Below are positions 47,968 to 60,500 of a stretch of 64,000 nt of DNA, in pieces (within the stretch, counting starts at the first letter, position 1; the number at the start of each line of letters is the position of its first letter). The notes beneath the pieces are model-generated. The model ran no database searches and had not been told where the DNA came from. It saw only the letters and a program-made list of their open reading frames with translations. The stretch is from Ahaetulla prasina (lineage: Eukaryota; Chordata; Lepidosauria; Squamata; Colubridae). The DNA lies in NCBI RefSeq assembly GCF_028640845.1, contig NC_080539.1, positions 303,896,016 to 303,960,015 of the forward strand. Direction: 5' to 3'. Made by a program: the position numbers and the translations under genes.

Positions 47968-48770
47968 CATCAACACATTTTCAAGCAAAACAGCAATTTC
48001 AATATTTGTTTGAGGGTGGAGGGGAAGGGCAATATAGCGAAAAGCCACATCAGGTGTGATAATTAAATTGTTAAGTTTTCAAGGAGAAAAGTCACCATTT
48101 GGTTTTTGTTCTTTTTTCTTCCTTTTAAAATACCACCCGCTGCTTTCTTGACTGAAAATAGGGTGGATAATTTTGAGATGTTATGTTTGTACAGCTCAAG
48201 TAATTTCACAGGAATTTGCCTTAATAGGCAGGATATAACTGAAATACATCATGTGCTGTTACTTTAGTGTATTAATTTCTACTATGGTCTATAAAAGTTG
48301 AGGGAGCTCCAATTACTGTGACTAAACACACATTTTCATTTTTAAAAAGTTTTAGATTGTAAAATACTTCCGGTTAAATGGGAAACACTGTAAGCAGTAA
48401 TTAATTTGAATCTTGTCTAGTATCTCAAACCTCTCCCTTCAATAAATTGTTTTCACGTGGGTGCAGTCATTTCAATCTTTCACAATTTCACAGTGTTGCA
48501 ATATGAACTTGGAGAATTATATATGACACTAAAGATGACAGGAAGGAAAAACAAATCATTAGGATTACAAATATGGTAATCCTGTTAAAAAAAAACAGTC
48601 TTATCAAATCCAATACTTTGCTTTGCAGAACGGTCAGTCAAAGCTTCTAGGAAACATATGTACAAGATTGGAGGAAAATTGTCCACTTTTACTGTAATTT
48701 CTTAGTATCTGTTATTCATAGGCATATTACTTCTGCCAATGAAGGAGAATATTTGTAGCTCAGGGTTGAA
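47968..48770. other. Intergenic stretch, nothing recognised
   Basis: AT-rich sequence between the two PLA2G4E-like genes with no exon or transposon end that I can identify. Confidence 0.45.
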
Positions 48771-48774
48771 ATGA

Positions 48775-48947
48775 GGGGTCCTTGATTCTCTCTGAGCTTG
48801 TTTGTTTTCTTGCAGACATTTTATTACACAAACTATGTAATATCATCAGTGCTAGTTCTAATCCAGTGCCAATAATGATGATGTTACCTAGTTTGGGTAA
48901 TGAAACATCTGCAAGAAAACTACCAAGCACAGAGAGCACCAAGGTCC
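48775..48947. repeat. PLE-like terminal foldback
   Basis: GGGGTCCTTGATTCTCTCTG and TTTTCTTGCAGACATTTTAT at the left are inverted as TGAAACATCTGCAAGAAAAC and AGAGAGCACCAAGGTCC at the right. The arms pair over about 75 bases with scattered mismatches. A like foldback lies at 63480-63675. Confidence 0.65.
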
Positions 48948-49645
48948 TCTCCTATTACTTCTAACTTGGGTGATGGAACATAGTCATTATAAGTAATTCC
49001 TGACATGTTTTCCTCCCATATTCGCTTTGAGGCCATCAATACAACCAGGAGCACACACTGGAAAGCTTCAAAACAGGCAAGATTTTAGGCACATGCCTCA
49101 GTCCAAGGTCCCCCAATTTGTACACATGTATGAGATTGTCAAAAGCAGAATAAGGTGGAGATTGGTTTGCAATGCTGTGTTAACCGTCCTGCTATTTTGA
49201 CCCTCCCTTGAAGATACTACCATAATGTTATTACTATTTTATTTTATTTTTTAAGGAGTTCAAATGTTGCCAACACTGAGAAACGATTTATGCCATGGCT
49301 TTTCCATGCTGTGAAGAAGCATTTAAAAATTACTCATTATCATCAAACCTGTTTTTCATCTGGGCAGTGACAAAGTTTTAGTCACAAAACAGGTTATCGG
49401 CTTTACTCTTTGTTCTGCAGAGCCCTGCATTTCCCCTTTTCACAGTTCATTTCATGTCTTTCTGCTTTTGCATGAGACCAAATGGAAGATAAGCTAGATA
49501 GATCAGCAGGTTTGTTTAGAAATGACTTATCTTTCTATAGTGTAGCTTCCGTACAGTTGATTTCATTATCCCAGATCAGCTGTAAGATGACTTCAATAGT
49601 ACAGTTACTATCTTTTAATAGTTTATTATTTTGCAGCTGGCACAC

Positions 49646-50379
49646 TACAGGTAGTCCTCAATGGAGACTGCCCATTACCAGATTTCACTCCCTGGTCTCC
49701 CTGATCCAGTCATTAAAGAGAGCATGGGAGGCCTCAGGGGTGGGAGGGTCCTGGGAGGCTTAGCACAGGTCCAGGTCTGCCTGCATTGGACTCCCCAAGG
49801 CATCCCCTAATGCCTGAAACCCCCTGTGCTCTGCTTCCCACCCCTCAAGTTCCCCACATCCCTTGGATTTGCTCCCCACAGACCTTCACCCTGCACTGTC
49901 CCTGAAGAGCTTGGGCCTCCTACCTAGTCCCCCATTATCCCACACACTTAAAGGTCTCTGGTGCTCCTGACCTCACATTGGGCAAAGAGGGCATGTCCCA
50001 CTGACCTTCAGTGTCCCTGAATCACATAACCACCATTTCAGCACAATCACACTTCCTTTTGGCCATACTGAAATGCCAGCTGCTTCTGTGATATGGTCAC
50101 GTGCCCCAGCATACGAAGTGATCCATTCTGTTTCCCTAATATAGTCTGCGAAGTGGTGTGGAAAGCTCTGAGGAGGAGGTCCAAGGCTTGCAGAGATTTG
50201 GTGGGGTGGGATGGGGAGGAAGGAGGAGAGATGCTAGAGTGTTATTTACTCATATGAGTGAATAACTGCAGGGGTGCTGCAGCAGCTGTACCTTCGAAAC
50301 GGGTCACAATCACATGGATGGTCTCTTGTAACTTCAAACAGTTGCTAAGCAATCAGTCGTAAGTTGAATGCTACCTGTA
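49646..50379. mobile_element. Long Tigger-like element with GC-rich core
   Basis: TA-CAGGTAGTCCTCAATGG at the left and AAGTTGAATGCTACCTG-TA at the right are the family termini. The 730-bp body is GC-rich and unlike the short MITEs. No transposase motif is readable. Confidence 0.6.
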
Positions 50380-50602
50380 TGGTCATTAATCTTTTCATAC
50401 CAAAGTTCTATAATACATGTTATGTGATTCAAACAGAATGAATGCATAACATTAAAAATCAAAGAGAAATCATTTACATAAAGGTAGTCAACACATTTTT
50501 TGACAATTTTATTTTGACTGTTAGAACTTGTATACGATATTTTCTTCTGCCAACCTAGCAGTTCGAAAGCATGTAAAAAAATGCAAGTAGAAAAATAGGG
50601 AC

Positions 50603-50787
50603 CATCTTTGGTGGGAACGTAACAGCGTTCAGTGCGCCTTTGGCATTTAGTCATGCCTGCCACATGACCACAGAGACGTCTTTGGACAGCGCTGGCTCTT
50701 CAGCTTTGAAACGGAGATGAGCACTGCCCCCTAGAGTTGGGAACGACTAGCACATATGTGCAAGGGGAACCTTTACCTTTACCTATG
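50603..50787 (+). mobile_element. Squamate SINE-like element with TTTACC tail
   Basis: AACGTAACAGCGTTCAGTGC, GGCATTTAGTCATGCCTGCC and GAACGACTAGCACATATGTG, ending GGAACCTTTACCTTTACC, is a repeat common in squamate genomes as I recall it. Its exact family name was not determined. Confidence 0.55.
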
Positions 50788-51372
50788 ATATTTTCAGGTT
50801 TTGCCATTATTTATTAATAATAGTGTTCTTATTCTTATCTAGCTCGGCTTTAATTTCCACTTTCAAGTGTAAATGAGGAAGCATGATAGAATGCCCTCCC
50901 AGGCAAGTAGGTTGCGTTTCGTGACATGGTTTGGGAGCAACCCAATTTTTTTTTCCAACTGAGATTTAGTAGAGAAACAATTTCTCTTAAATTACAGTTG
51001 ACAGTCATAAAACATTTGGTGCTATATGCATCTCTTCAATCACGGAGGAATACCTGGGGTGGGGTACAAATGCAGGGGAAAGAATGAAACACACATAGGG
51101 AAGTAGGGGGGTTATTCATAAATTTGATTTCCAAAAATCTAATCACAAAAGCATAAATGCAACATGTGGTGGGGTTTATTTAGTTAATAAGGATCCTTCC
51201 AAAGTACCTGCATATATTTCTCCACAATATAGAAAAGGAAGAAAGGAACAGACAGAATTCTCTTTCACAACCTCATTCCTTAAGGCAACGAGCTATTATT
51301 TAGCAAGTTTTCCTATCTACTGAAGTAGGAGAAAATGGGCTGGGATCCTTATTTCTCTTCTGCAATCCAAAT

Positions 51373-51379
51373 GGGCGGG
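51373..51379 (+). promoter_or_regulatory. GC box upstream of gene 2
   Basis: A GGGCGGG motif lies 63 bases before the start codon, next to a CCAAAT sequence, in otherwise AT-rich DNA. No clear TATA box is seen. Promoter function is inferred from position only. Confidence 0.3.
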
Positions 51380-51441
51380 CCTAATGTTTAGTTTTAAGGT
51401 TCTGTACCTTCATAGTGATTCCTGCCGGCATAACTGTAAGA

Positions 51442-51525
51442 ATGTATCAGCAGCACCAGCCAATTAAGTTGACTTTTGAAGCAACCCCTGCTCAGAGTGA
51501 GACCATAGCAGGACCATGCCCTCAG
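51442..51525 (+). CDS. PLA2G4E: Gene 2 exon 1 (initiator)
   Basis: ATG opens [20 protein letters not shown] and TIAGPCPQ, ending at donor CAG|gtaagg in phase 0. An in-frame TAA at 51382 with no ATG between supports this start, and the -3 base is A. The leader is not conserved, so the exon is called from frame and splice agreement. Confidence 0.7.
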
Positions 51526-54500
51526 GTAAGGAACTCTTTCTTCTGGGAAAGAGTAATTTGTGTTTTTATGATTTATTTGTGCTGAGATTTTTGGGTATTG
51601 AAAAAAAAAGAAAGAAAATAATGTTAGATGTTAGAAAATAAATGTGTATTAATTTTCCACAGAAGGGCTAAGTACAGTAAACAACTTCTTTTCTTGATAA
51701 CTAAACTGGTAAAAGATAATGATTTTTTTCCCTTTCACTTATTCTCTACTGTATTCCTACAGCCAGTATAGTCATAGTGACAGGTTTGTATGAAAAATAA
51801 GTTGCATACCAGATCATCAATTTGGGGAATCCACAACCAGGGGAAACCCTGCTGGAAGTTTGCCTAGTTCCTAGTTATTTGGAGACTGTGCTCACACAGC
51901 GGAAGGATGCAGTCTTCTGATATCTCTGAGTTTATCCCTGTAAGATGACTAAATATGCCCTCGTGAAACGGGGAGCAGCCAACGTGAAAAGAAAACTCAA
52001 TGGCCACAGAAGTGGTTGTCATTTCATTTTTAATTTCTTCCCCGTATAAGAAATTTGTTCAGATCCTATCAAAGTCAGAGTTGCTATGGTTAGATTAGTG
52101 GAGACTCAATGACTCCAAAACCCTCTTTAAAACAAAAAAAAGTTCAGAGATGCAATTCCTAGATAAGCCCTTTTGGTGCAAGGAACCATCTCTCACACAT
52201 CATGGCTGACTAGGTCCAGTTCCAATGAATTCTTTGAGATAAATTAACCGCCTTTAACAGGTAGAATGGCTTACCTTCAGATGTTGTGGGTACTCCATCA
52301 CTGGAGGCTTTTAAGAAGAGATTGGACAGCCACTTGTCTGGAATGGTATAGGGTCCCTGCTTGAGCAAAGGGTTGGACTAGAAGACCTACAAGGTCCCTG
52401 CCAACTCTCTAATTCTGTTGTGTTCTAATCCCAGAACTCACTGGATACAACTTTTCACATGACACACTAACTGGCCCATTAACTATTTAAGCAAATAGAC
52501 TAGTTGCAGACTAAATGCACAGGTATAAAATAGGTGCTACATGGCTCAAAAGTAGCGACTGAAAGGGATCTAGGTGTCCTAGTGGACAACCACTTAAATA
52601 TAAGCCAGTATGTTGCAGCTGCCAAAAAAAGCCAATTTATTCCTAGGCTACGTTAACTGAGGGATAGTATAAAAATCATGTGAAGTAATAGAAGCACTTT
52701 ATACTGAACTGGCAAGACCATACTTGGAGTACTACATTCAGTTCTGGTTACCATGATGCAAAAAATGCAAGGCTTTAAAAAATGTGCAGAGAAAAGCAAC
52801 AATGTTGATAAGGATTCTGGAGGCTAAACCATACAATGAATGATTGCTATTCTAAGAAAGAGAAGAAGTAAGGGGTGACAGAATAGCATTGAGGGGCTTC
52901 AGACTTGAGGGACTGTCACAGAGAAGAGGGAGTTGACCTATTCTCTGAGGACAAGAAGTAACAGGTGGAAGATTATCAAAGAGAGATCCAACCTTGAATT
53001 AAGGAGAAATTTCCTGACAATGAGAATAATTAATCAGTGGTATGGCTTGCCTCCAGAAGCTGTGGGTGCCCCAACATTAGAGGTTTTCAAAAAGAGATTG
53101 GACAACTATTTGTGTGGAATGGTATAGGGTCTCCTTCTTTGAGCAGGGGGTTGGACTAGAAAACTCCAAGGTTCTTTCCAACCCTATTATTCTATGTTCT
53201 GCATTCTAGTCAACACTGAATTTTGTTGGATTTCAATTTCCATCATTCCTTACTATTATGCTATAAGATGCAGTTAGAATTCAGCAACATTTCATAGCTT
53301 ATCCCTGACCTAAAGTGACAATTTTATATAGTCATATCTAGAAATAGGCTTCACAGAAAGCTATTGGATTTAAATATTTTAATTTTTAAAGATCACATTT
53401 TACGAAAAGTAAAATTAATTTTACATGTGTTGTCTTTGTTTTATAATTCAATTTTTTCATTCAAAGGTAATTGTCCTTTCGTAATTTTTTTAAGTGCTGG
53501 TTTTTTTAAATTATTTATTTATTTATTTCTTACCTTTATTATTTATATAATTAACTCAAGGCAGCAAACATGCACAATACTCCTTCCTCCTCCTATTTTC
53601 CCCACAACAACAATCCTGTGAGGTAAATTGGACTGAGAGAAAGCCCAGAGTCACCCAGTTAGCTTTCATGCCTAAAGTGGTACTAGCACTCATGGCCTCT
53701 TGGCTTCTAGTTTGTTGCCTTAACTAGTAGCTGAAACTAGCATCAACTGTTCACTCAAAGTGTCTAACTATGCTGATGCCAAATGTGCATCTTTATGTCA
53801 CAATGCAAGTTCTATACTTTCATATTTGTCATGCACAGATACTTAAAAAGCAAAGCATTTCACCACCTACCCTTCACCCTTGGTATTGTATTTCAGAATT
53901 TCAGTATTTACTAAAATAGTTCTGATTTGATGTATTGTGTACTACAAGGGTGTCAAACTTCTGGCCCGCAGGCCACATGCGCTGGCCACACCCACGCCCA
54001 GTTTAGCGAGGGGGGGGGAAGTTACAATATGTCATGACAACACTGTGATGATGCGAGTTTGACATCCCTGGTGTACTACATTTTTAAAAAATCTCGACTT
54101 ACCTGTGTGTGTGTGTGTGTGTTGTGTATGTGTGTTAATTATTTAATATATTCATATACACATTCTTTTTCCCTTCCAGGACTATTCTATAAATGAATCT
54201 CATGTAGCAAACACAGAACTCCAACACAACGAAATACACTGTCATTCTCCATGCAAGGTACTATGAACACCTAATTTTAGGAAAAGGTGAATTAAGCAAT
54301 TATTAAAAAGAATGCAAACTGACTAAAGAACTATTTGAGCAGACTGATCATGGTAACCTCATCTCCAACAGTTGTAATGAAATAAATACAAGTTAGTTAT
54401 TTAATTTTTATGTAACTGCTCTAGATGTTAATCACTGTTATAATTTTGCCACTTCTTTACCATACACAACTCATACTCTGTAACGGGTGTTACCACTTCA

Positions 54501-57500
54501 CTGGCTGGGTTGACACACTGTACTAAGCCAAATTGCATTTGGATTGGATTCAGATTAGCGTGCTAACTCACCCATTTGTGGTTCATTCAAAAAACAAGCT
54601 GAATAACATATCTTTATGGTATCTGATGAAGGACTTCAAAAATAGGTGGATTAAATTATGCATCTATTCCATTTTTGGATTCTATGAGCCAGCTAGTGCT
54701 GGTTGAAGTGATGTTTTGGATGTGAAGGTATCCGGTATCAGCCAGTGAAACAGTCTGGCAATCAATTCTGCTTGCCTATTCTTGAGTTGAACAGTGGAGA
54801 TGTATCATAAGGATGATAGCTAGAGCATGAGAGAAACAGAGTTCATGCAATGTTGACCCTTTTCAAAAGAAAGAATCTCTTATTGGCTAGCTATATTTGA
54901 GTTTATTGAATTCAAGCTTTTTCCCTCTTCATTAGCACTATTCGTTTCTTTTAGCCGCAGGGAAATAATGATGAACAGTGACGAGGTCATGAAGTTGGTA
55001 GGTTTGTGCCAAATAACTAATGAGCAAGGCTAAAAAAGAGCCACTAATTCTCTCTTTCAGTTTCTTATACTGTATGTAGTAGGAAAGGGATTTACATTTA
55101 AGGTTTATTATGAGGTTAGCCAAACAAAAATCACACAGTATTTTTTTCCATTTATGATATCAATGATAAAAATAATTAAATGCATAGGAAGTTATCCACT
55201 GACTTCTGCATACCAAAAATTCCACCTGCAGGAAGGAAAGGTTGGGAGAAGTGGGTGTAAGTGACCTGTTCTCATAATAACTACTGTGACCAAATGACCC
55301 GATTAGAGGAAATTATGAATGCCAAACATAACATTTGTTCAATATGAATAAATATGAGCATTTTTAAAAAAAGAAATCCAAGTTGACAAGCATTATCCAG
55401 TTCTGTACAATGCCATTCATATGAGGAATTCACTCATTACTTCCATAGTTGAGCTGCATTTGATTGGGAAAGATAATAATATATTTCCTCATTCTCCATA
55501 CGGTGCTCAAGGATGACTAATAGATTTAACAAAAGCAGGCAAACTCCTATTAGCTGCCGATGGCAGCCAAATACCTATTAGACATACAATAGGCAGCAAG
55601 TCAATTACACAGACTTCTCCCAACCTTTCTCAGCTAGGGTTCCATGAGAGATCATGACTGGACAAAAAAAATCTTTTTTAAAATTTATTTTGCACATTGC
55701 TATGCTGGCTGGGGAATTCAGAGAGTTGAAGTCCACACATCTTCAAGCTGCCAAGGTTGAGAAAGACTAATTTAAAGGGTTCCTCCACAGTAATAAGGTT
55801 GATAAATCTGTGCTAAAGTGCTCATTTTAGGAAAGAGAGAAATTGTCAATTTTCAAAAACTGCCTCTGCCCCCAAAGCCTTATGATGAGTGCTGCAGAAA
55901 AGAAAGCTGATTTTGGAAGCTGAAACACTGGACAACATTTCTTAAAAAAGAAAGATAGGAAAAATACGCCAAATATCAAATCTATTTCTGTCTGGTTTGC
56001 TTTCGATTTGGATAATTGCATAAATCAAAGCTTTGGACATTGCCAACACTTTTGTAATCCACAAAGGATTTTTATTAGTCCAGTCTTCAGGGTCTATCCA
56101 AAATGATATAGCAATGATATAGACTTATATGTTGCTTCGCGGTGCTTTTACAGGCCTCTCTAAGCGGTTTAACAGAGTCAGCATATTGCCCCCAACAATC
56201 TGGGTCCTCATTTTACTGACCTTGGAAGGATGGAGGGCTGAGTCAACCTACAGTCTGGTGAGATTCGATCTGCCAAACTGCTGGCAGCCAGTAATCAGCA
56301 GAAGTAGCCTACAGTACTGCACTCTAACCATTGTGCCACTAAGCTCTATATAAATAAGTGATCGTAGTAAAGAAGAACAAAAGACAGAGCAAAAGAATTT
56401 AATATCACCGTTTTCTACTCTGTGTTGTTTTTCAGCAAATGAAAACATTTCCTTGCAACTTACTTACTGTTCGTGTAATACGACTGAGGAATCTCCGCCA
56501 GGCTGATGCCCGTGAGTGATTTTTGTTTTGTTACAGTTTCAGATTTTATTAGTATGTATTAGCCACTGTTATAGAATATAATTCTTTATTGGCCAATTGT
56601 GATTGGACCCAGAAGGAATTTGTCTTAGGTGTATATGCTCTCAGTGTACATAAGGAGAATAAAATACATTCATCACGACTAAAAAAAATACAGCACTTAG
56701 TGATAGTCAAGGTTACTAATAAGCTATCAAATTGTATTAGGAAACAAAAACAATAAAATTGAAAGATACAAGCAACATAGTTATAGTAATAAGTGGGAAG
56801 AGATAGATACTAGTAAGGAAGAGAAGAATAATAGTAATACAGTCTTAGTAAATTATTTGACGGTGTTGTGGGAATTAGCTGTTAAGCAGAGTGATGGCGT
56901 TCGGGAAAAAACTGTCATTGTGTCTAGTTCTTTTGGTGTGCAGTGCCCTATACTGTCTTTTTGAGGATAGGGGTTGAAACAGTTTATGTCCAGGATGCGA
57001 GGGGTCTGTAGATATTTTCACAGTCCCTTTTTGACTCATGCAATATACAGATCCTCAATGGAAGGCAGGTTGGTAGCAATTGTTTTTTCTGCAGTTCTAA
57101 TTATCCATTGAAGTCCATGTTTGTCTTGTTTGGTTGCAAAGCTAAATAAAAGCAGCTTCAGAATTTTATTCTTGATGAATTTATTGCATAAGGAATTGCA
57201 TCTATGTCCATGTTCCCGTAGCCTTTATGACTTAATGATTGGTGAATTCTGAAGTTGGATGAAAGGAATATTTGTAATTTGTATGGATAGGAAGACTAAT
57301 CTTGAGGTGCCCTATGATTCATGGTTATTGAGAATAACCCATGAAAGGTCATGAAGAGATGTGAAGCAGAAAAAAAATATATAAGAAAGTATGTTGGTTC
57401 TTGAAATCATAAATAGATTGATTATGCTGAGGCATAAGATATTTCAGCAATCACATCATTCAATTTTTTTCACATAAAATCGATTGACAAGTTTATCTTT

Positions 57501-60500
57501 AATGCATGGACAATCTCTCTTTAGGAAACACAGGAAATAAATTTCTTTGCTAATATAGCTTCCCTGAACTGGTCCCTCAGGTTTGTTTTGGACTGCAGCT
57601 CTTATCATCCCAGATTATCAACCATTTCTGCTGGGCTGTATAATAATTACAACCTATAATGTCTAGGGATATTGCTGATGGGTTGATTTTTCTGGAATAG
57701 AGATAGGAAATCAGATAGCTTTCAGATGTTTTGACCTTCAACTTCTGTCACCTCTAACTAACATGTTAATGAGAAGGGCCTCAGAACAATACAATTCAAA
57801 TCTTTTAGAAGCATATCTTAGTAAGTAGTTTGCATTAGATTATTGAACAATGAATGCAGAAATGAGCAATGATGTGCAATATCCATATATCAAGAAATTG
57901 GTGAAATTTATGTTTCAATGAATCTCCTAAGCAGGCAGAAGCTGACATAATTTTACACAATAAAAGTTAAACACAGCATTGTTTTGAATAGAGATTTGTG
58001 CGTGGGTGTGGGTGTTATGTGGAATTGTTTGCAATTCAAAGTAAAAAAAAACAAGTGCAACTGGGAAACACTTTCAGTTAGTTTTTTTAACACCTCCTTT
58101 GTCAGGTGTTAACAAGTTTCACATGACCACTATAGATCTATTCTTGTTCTTGGAATGTTTTCTCACTTTTCTTTACAGAACTCATCCAGGTCAGAAATCT
58201 TTTTAGATCTCTTTGCATGTTCGAGATCTGACCATAGTTTTTCAGTAATATTTAAGTCTGGGTAATGTGAAGGCCATTCCAAAAGTTTAACTTTCTTTCC
58301 TGTAAATATTTGATTTAGAGGCATGTTTTGGTGGTTGTCTTGATGAAATATCCAACTTCTTTTCTCCTTCAATTTCTTAACTGAATGTGGGACATTGGCC
58401 ATTAGAATATGTTTATATATTGAATCCATTTTTTTCTTCTTCTTTCCCCTGGTGCAATATTTTCTTTGTTAATAACTACCATATCATCTAGCATAGGGTG
58501 GCTCTATTATGTTTTGTGATTACAAAGCATAATAGAGCCAACCTATGCTAGATGTTTGTCAAGAGGTTATTTTTTTCAAATACATTACTCTTTCCCCCAC
58601 AATATATGTTCTATAATTTATAAATTTAATTGGTCATTCCAAAGTACTTTGCCTCAAAATATTTCAAGCTTCTCAAGATTTCCCCCCCTGTCTTATAGAT
58701 TAAGGTCCCCCAGCCCCCAGCCCACTACCCAGTCATGGCTTATTTGCAATTGGGCTGCATGAATGGCAGGCCAGCACTCATGCATATGTGCATGCAGCTC
58801 AACTTTCACAAGTTGACCTGCGCGAGCATCAGAAGTGGGTTTCAGCAGGTTCTGACCAGTTCTGGAGAACTGGTAGTGGAAATTTTGAGTAGTTTGGAGA
58901 ACCGGTAGTAAAAATTCTGACTGGGCCCACCCCCATCTATTCTCTGCCTCCCAAGTCCCAGCTGATCAGGAGGAAATGGGGATTTTGCAGTAACCTTCCC
59001 CTGCCACGCCCACCAAGCCATTCCCATACAGAACTGGTAGTAAAAAAAATTGAAACCCACCATTGGCGAGCATGTGTCATTCCAAAAGTGCTGGCTGCCA
59101 CTCATGCATCCCAGTTCCTCTTTTCCCCATCTACCAGGCTGCCAAGCCACAAAGGTTGGGAACTGCTTCTTTAGATGATGACTATTGTGATGAGACCAGA
59201 GAAAGGATTTTATTCTGACAACTATCCCATGTAGACAACATTGTATATGTAACATGGTACTTGTGGATAACTATTCCATAGGCTGCTGAAATTTTCAGGA
59301 GATGATTATTCATGATCTGCTGGTTCTATTTTACAGACCTAACAGGTTTTCTCCCAGAGATTTGACTTGGTCTTCCAAAACCTGTCTTGATCTTAATCCT
59401 GTCATATAATTTTTGTTTCTTTGTTTCTGAACAATGTTAAGAAACAATGTTATTAACAGATGGAATTGTTAATTAGAAATGCTCAAGAGTTTTAATAGCC
59501 TTCTCCACTCTCCTGTAAGAGTGAATTACTTAATTTTCAAATGATGACTGAGCTCTTTTTTTTAATAAAACAGAGTAACCAGAGTTTGTTCACCGATGAT
59601 TTAATTTTGGGCTTTATAACAACTTTCTGGATTTTTTTAAAGATGTAACACAATCAGCAAGAAGGATGTCTTAATTTATGAAGCTGCCATATTCCGTATT
59701 TTCGTACGGTACATAACTAGTAAAGATGCACTGAAATTTTCAGAAAGATTTACAGCACATAGAATAGAATAGAATTTTATTGGCCAAGTGTGATTGGACA
59801 CACAAGGAATTTGTCTTGGTGCATATGTTCTCAGTGTACATAAAAGAAAAGATACCTTCATCAAGGTACAACATTTACAACACAATTGATGGTCAATATA
59901 TCAATATAAATCATAAGGATTGCCAGCAACAAGTTATAGTCATACAGTCATAAGTGGAAAGAGATTGGTGATGGGAACTATGAAACGATTAATAGTAGTG
60001 CAGATTCAGTAAATAGTCTGACATTGTTGATGGAATTATTTGTTTAGCAGAGTGATGGCCCATATAAGCATTGTCAGCTTCTCTTTTTAGGAATGTGCAG
60101 AAACATAGAATTTGATCTGGGTGCTTAAACTTGTTCATGTAATTGTATATTTTCAGGATAAGCAGATTTGTCTAGTATCATCCCTTTACCACCCTAGGGC
60201 TTGTTCCTCCCTATACTCCTTGAGAGCAAAGAATTTCATTGTCACGATGAGAATGTGTAAAATCAATCCCAGAAATTACCTCTTGATTCATTTTAATGCA
60301 TTTCAGTTCTTTTAATACAATTCATTCCTCATACGACATCAGATGTGCTGAGTGTTAGACTACTGAATTGTACAAATAAAGATAGTCCTTGGCTTATGAC
60401 CACAACTGAGCCCTAATTTCTGTTGTTAAGTGAGACATTTGTTAAGTGAGTTTTGCCTCATTTTACCTTTCTTGCCACAGTTGTTAAGCGAATTCCTGCA

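Noticed and set aside
1531..60060. Matching LINE copies upstream of both C2 exons as proof of a block duplication
   Set aside because: Sequences flanking the two LINE copies do not match, so they are independent insertions.
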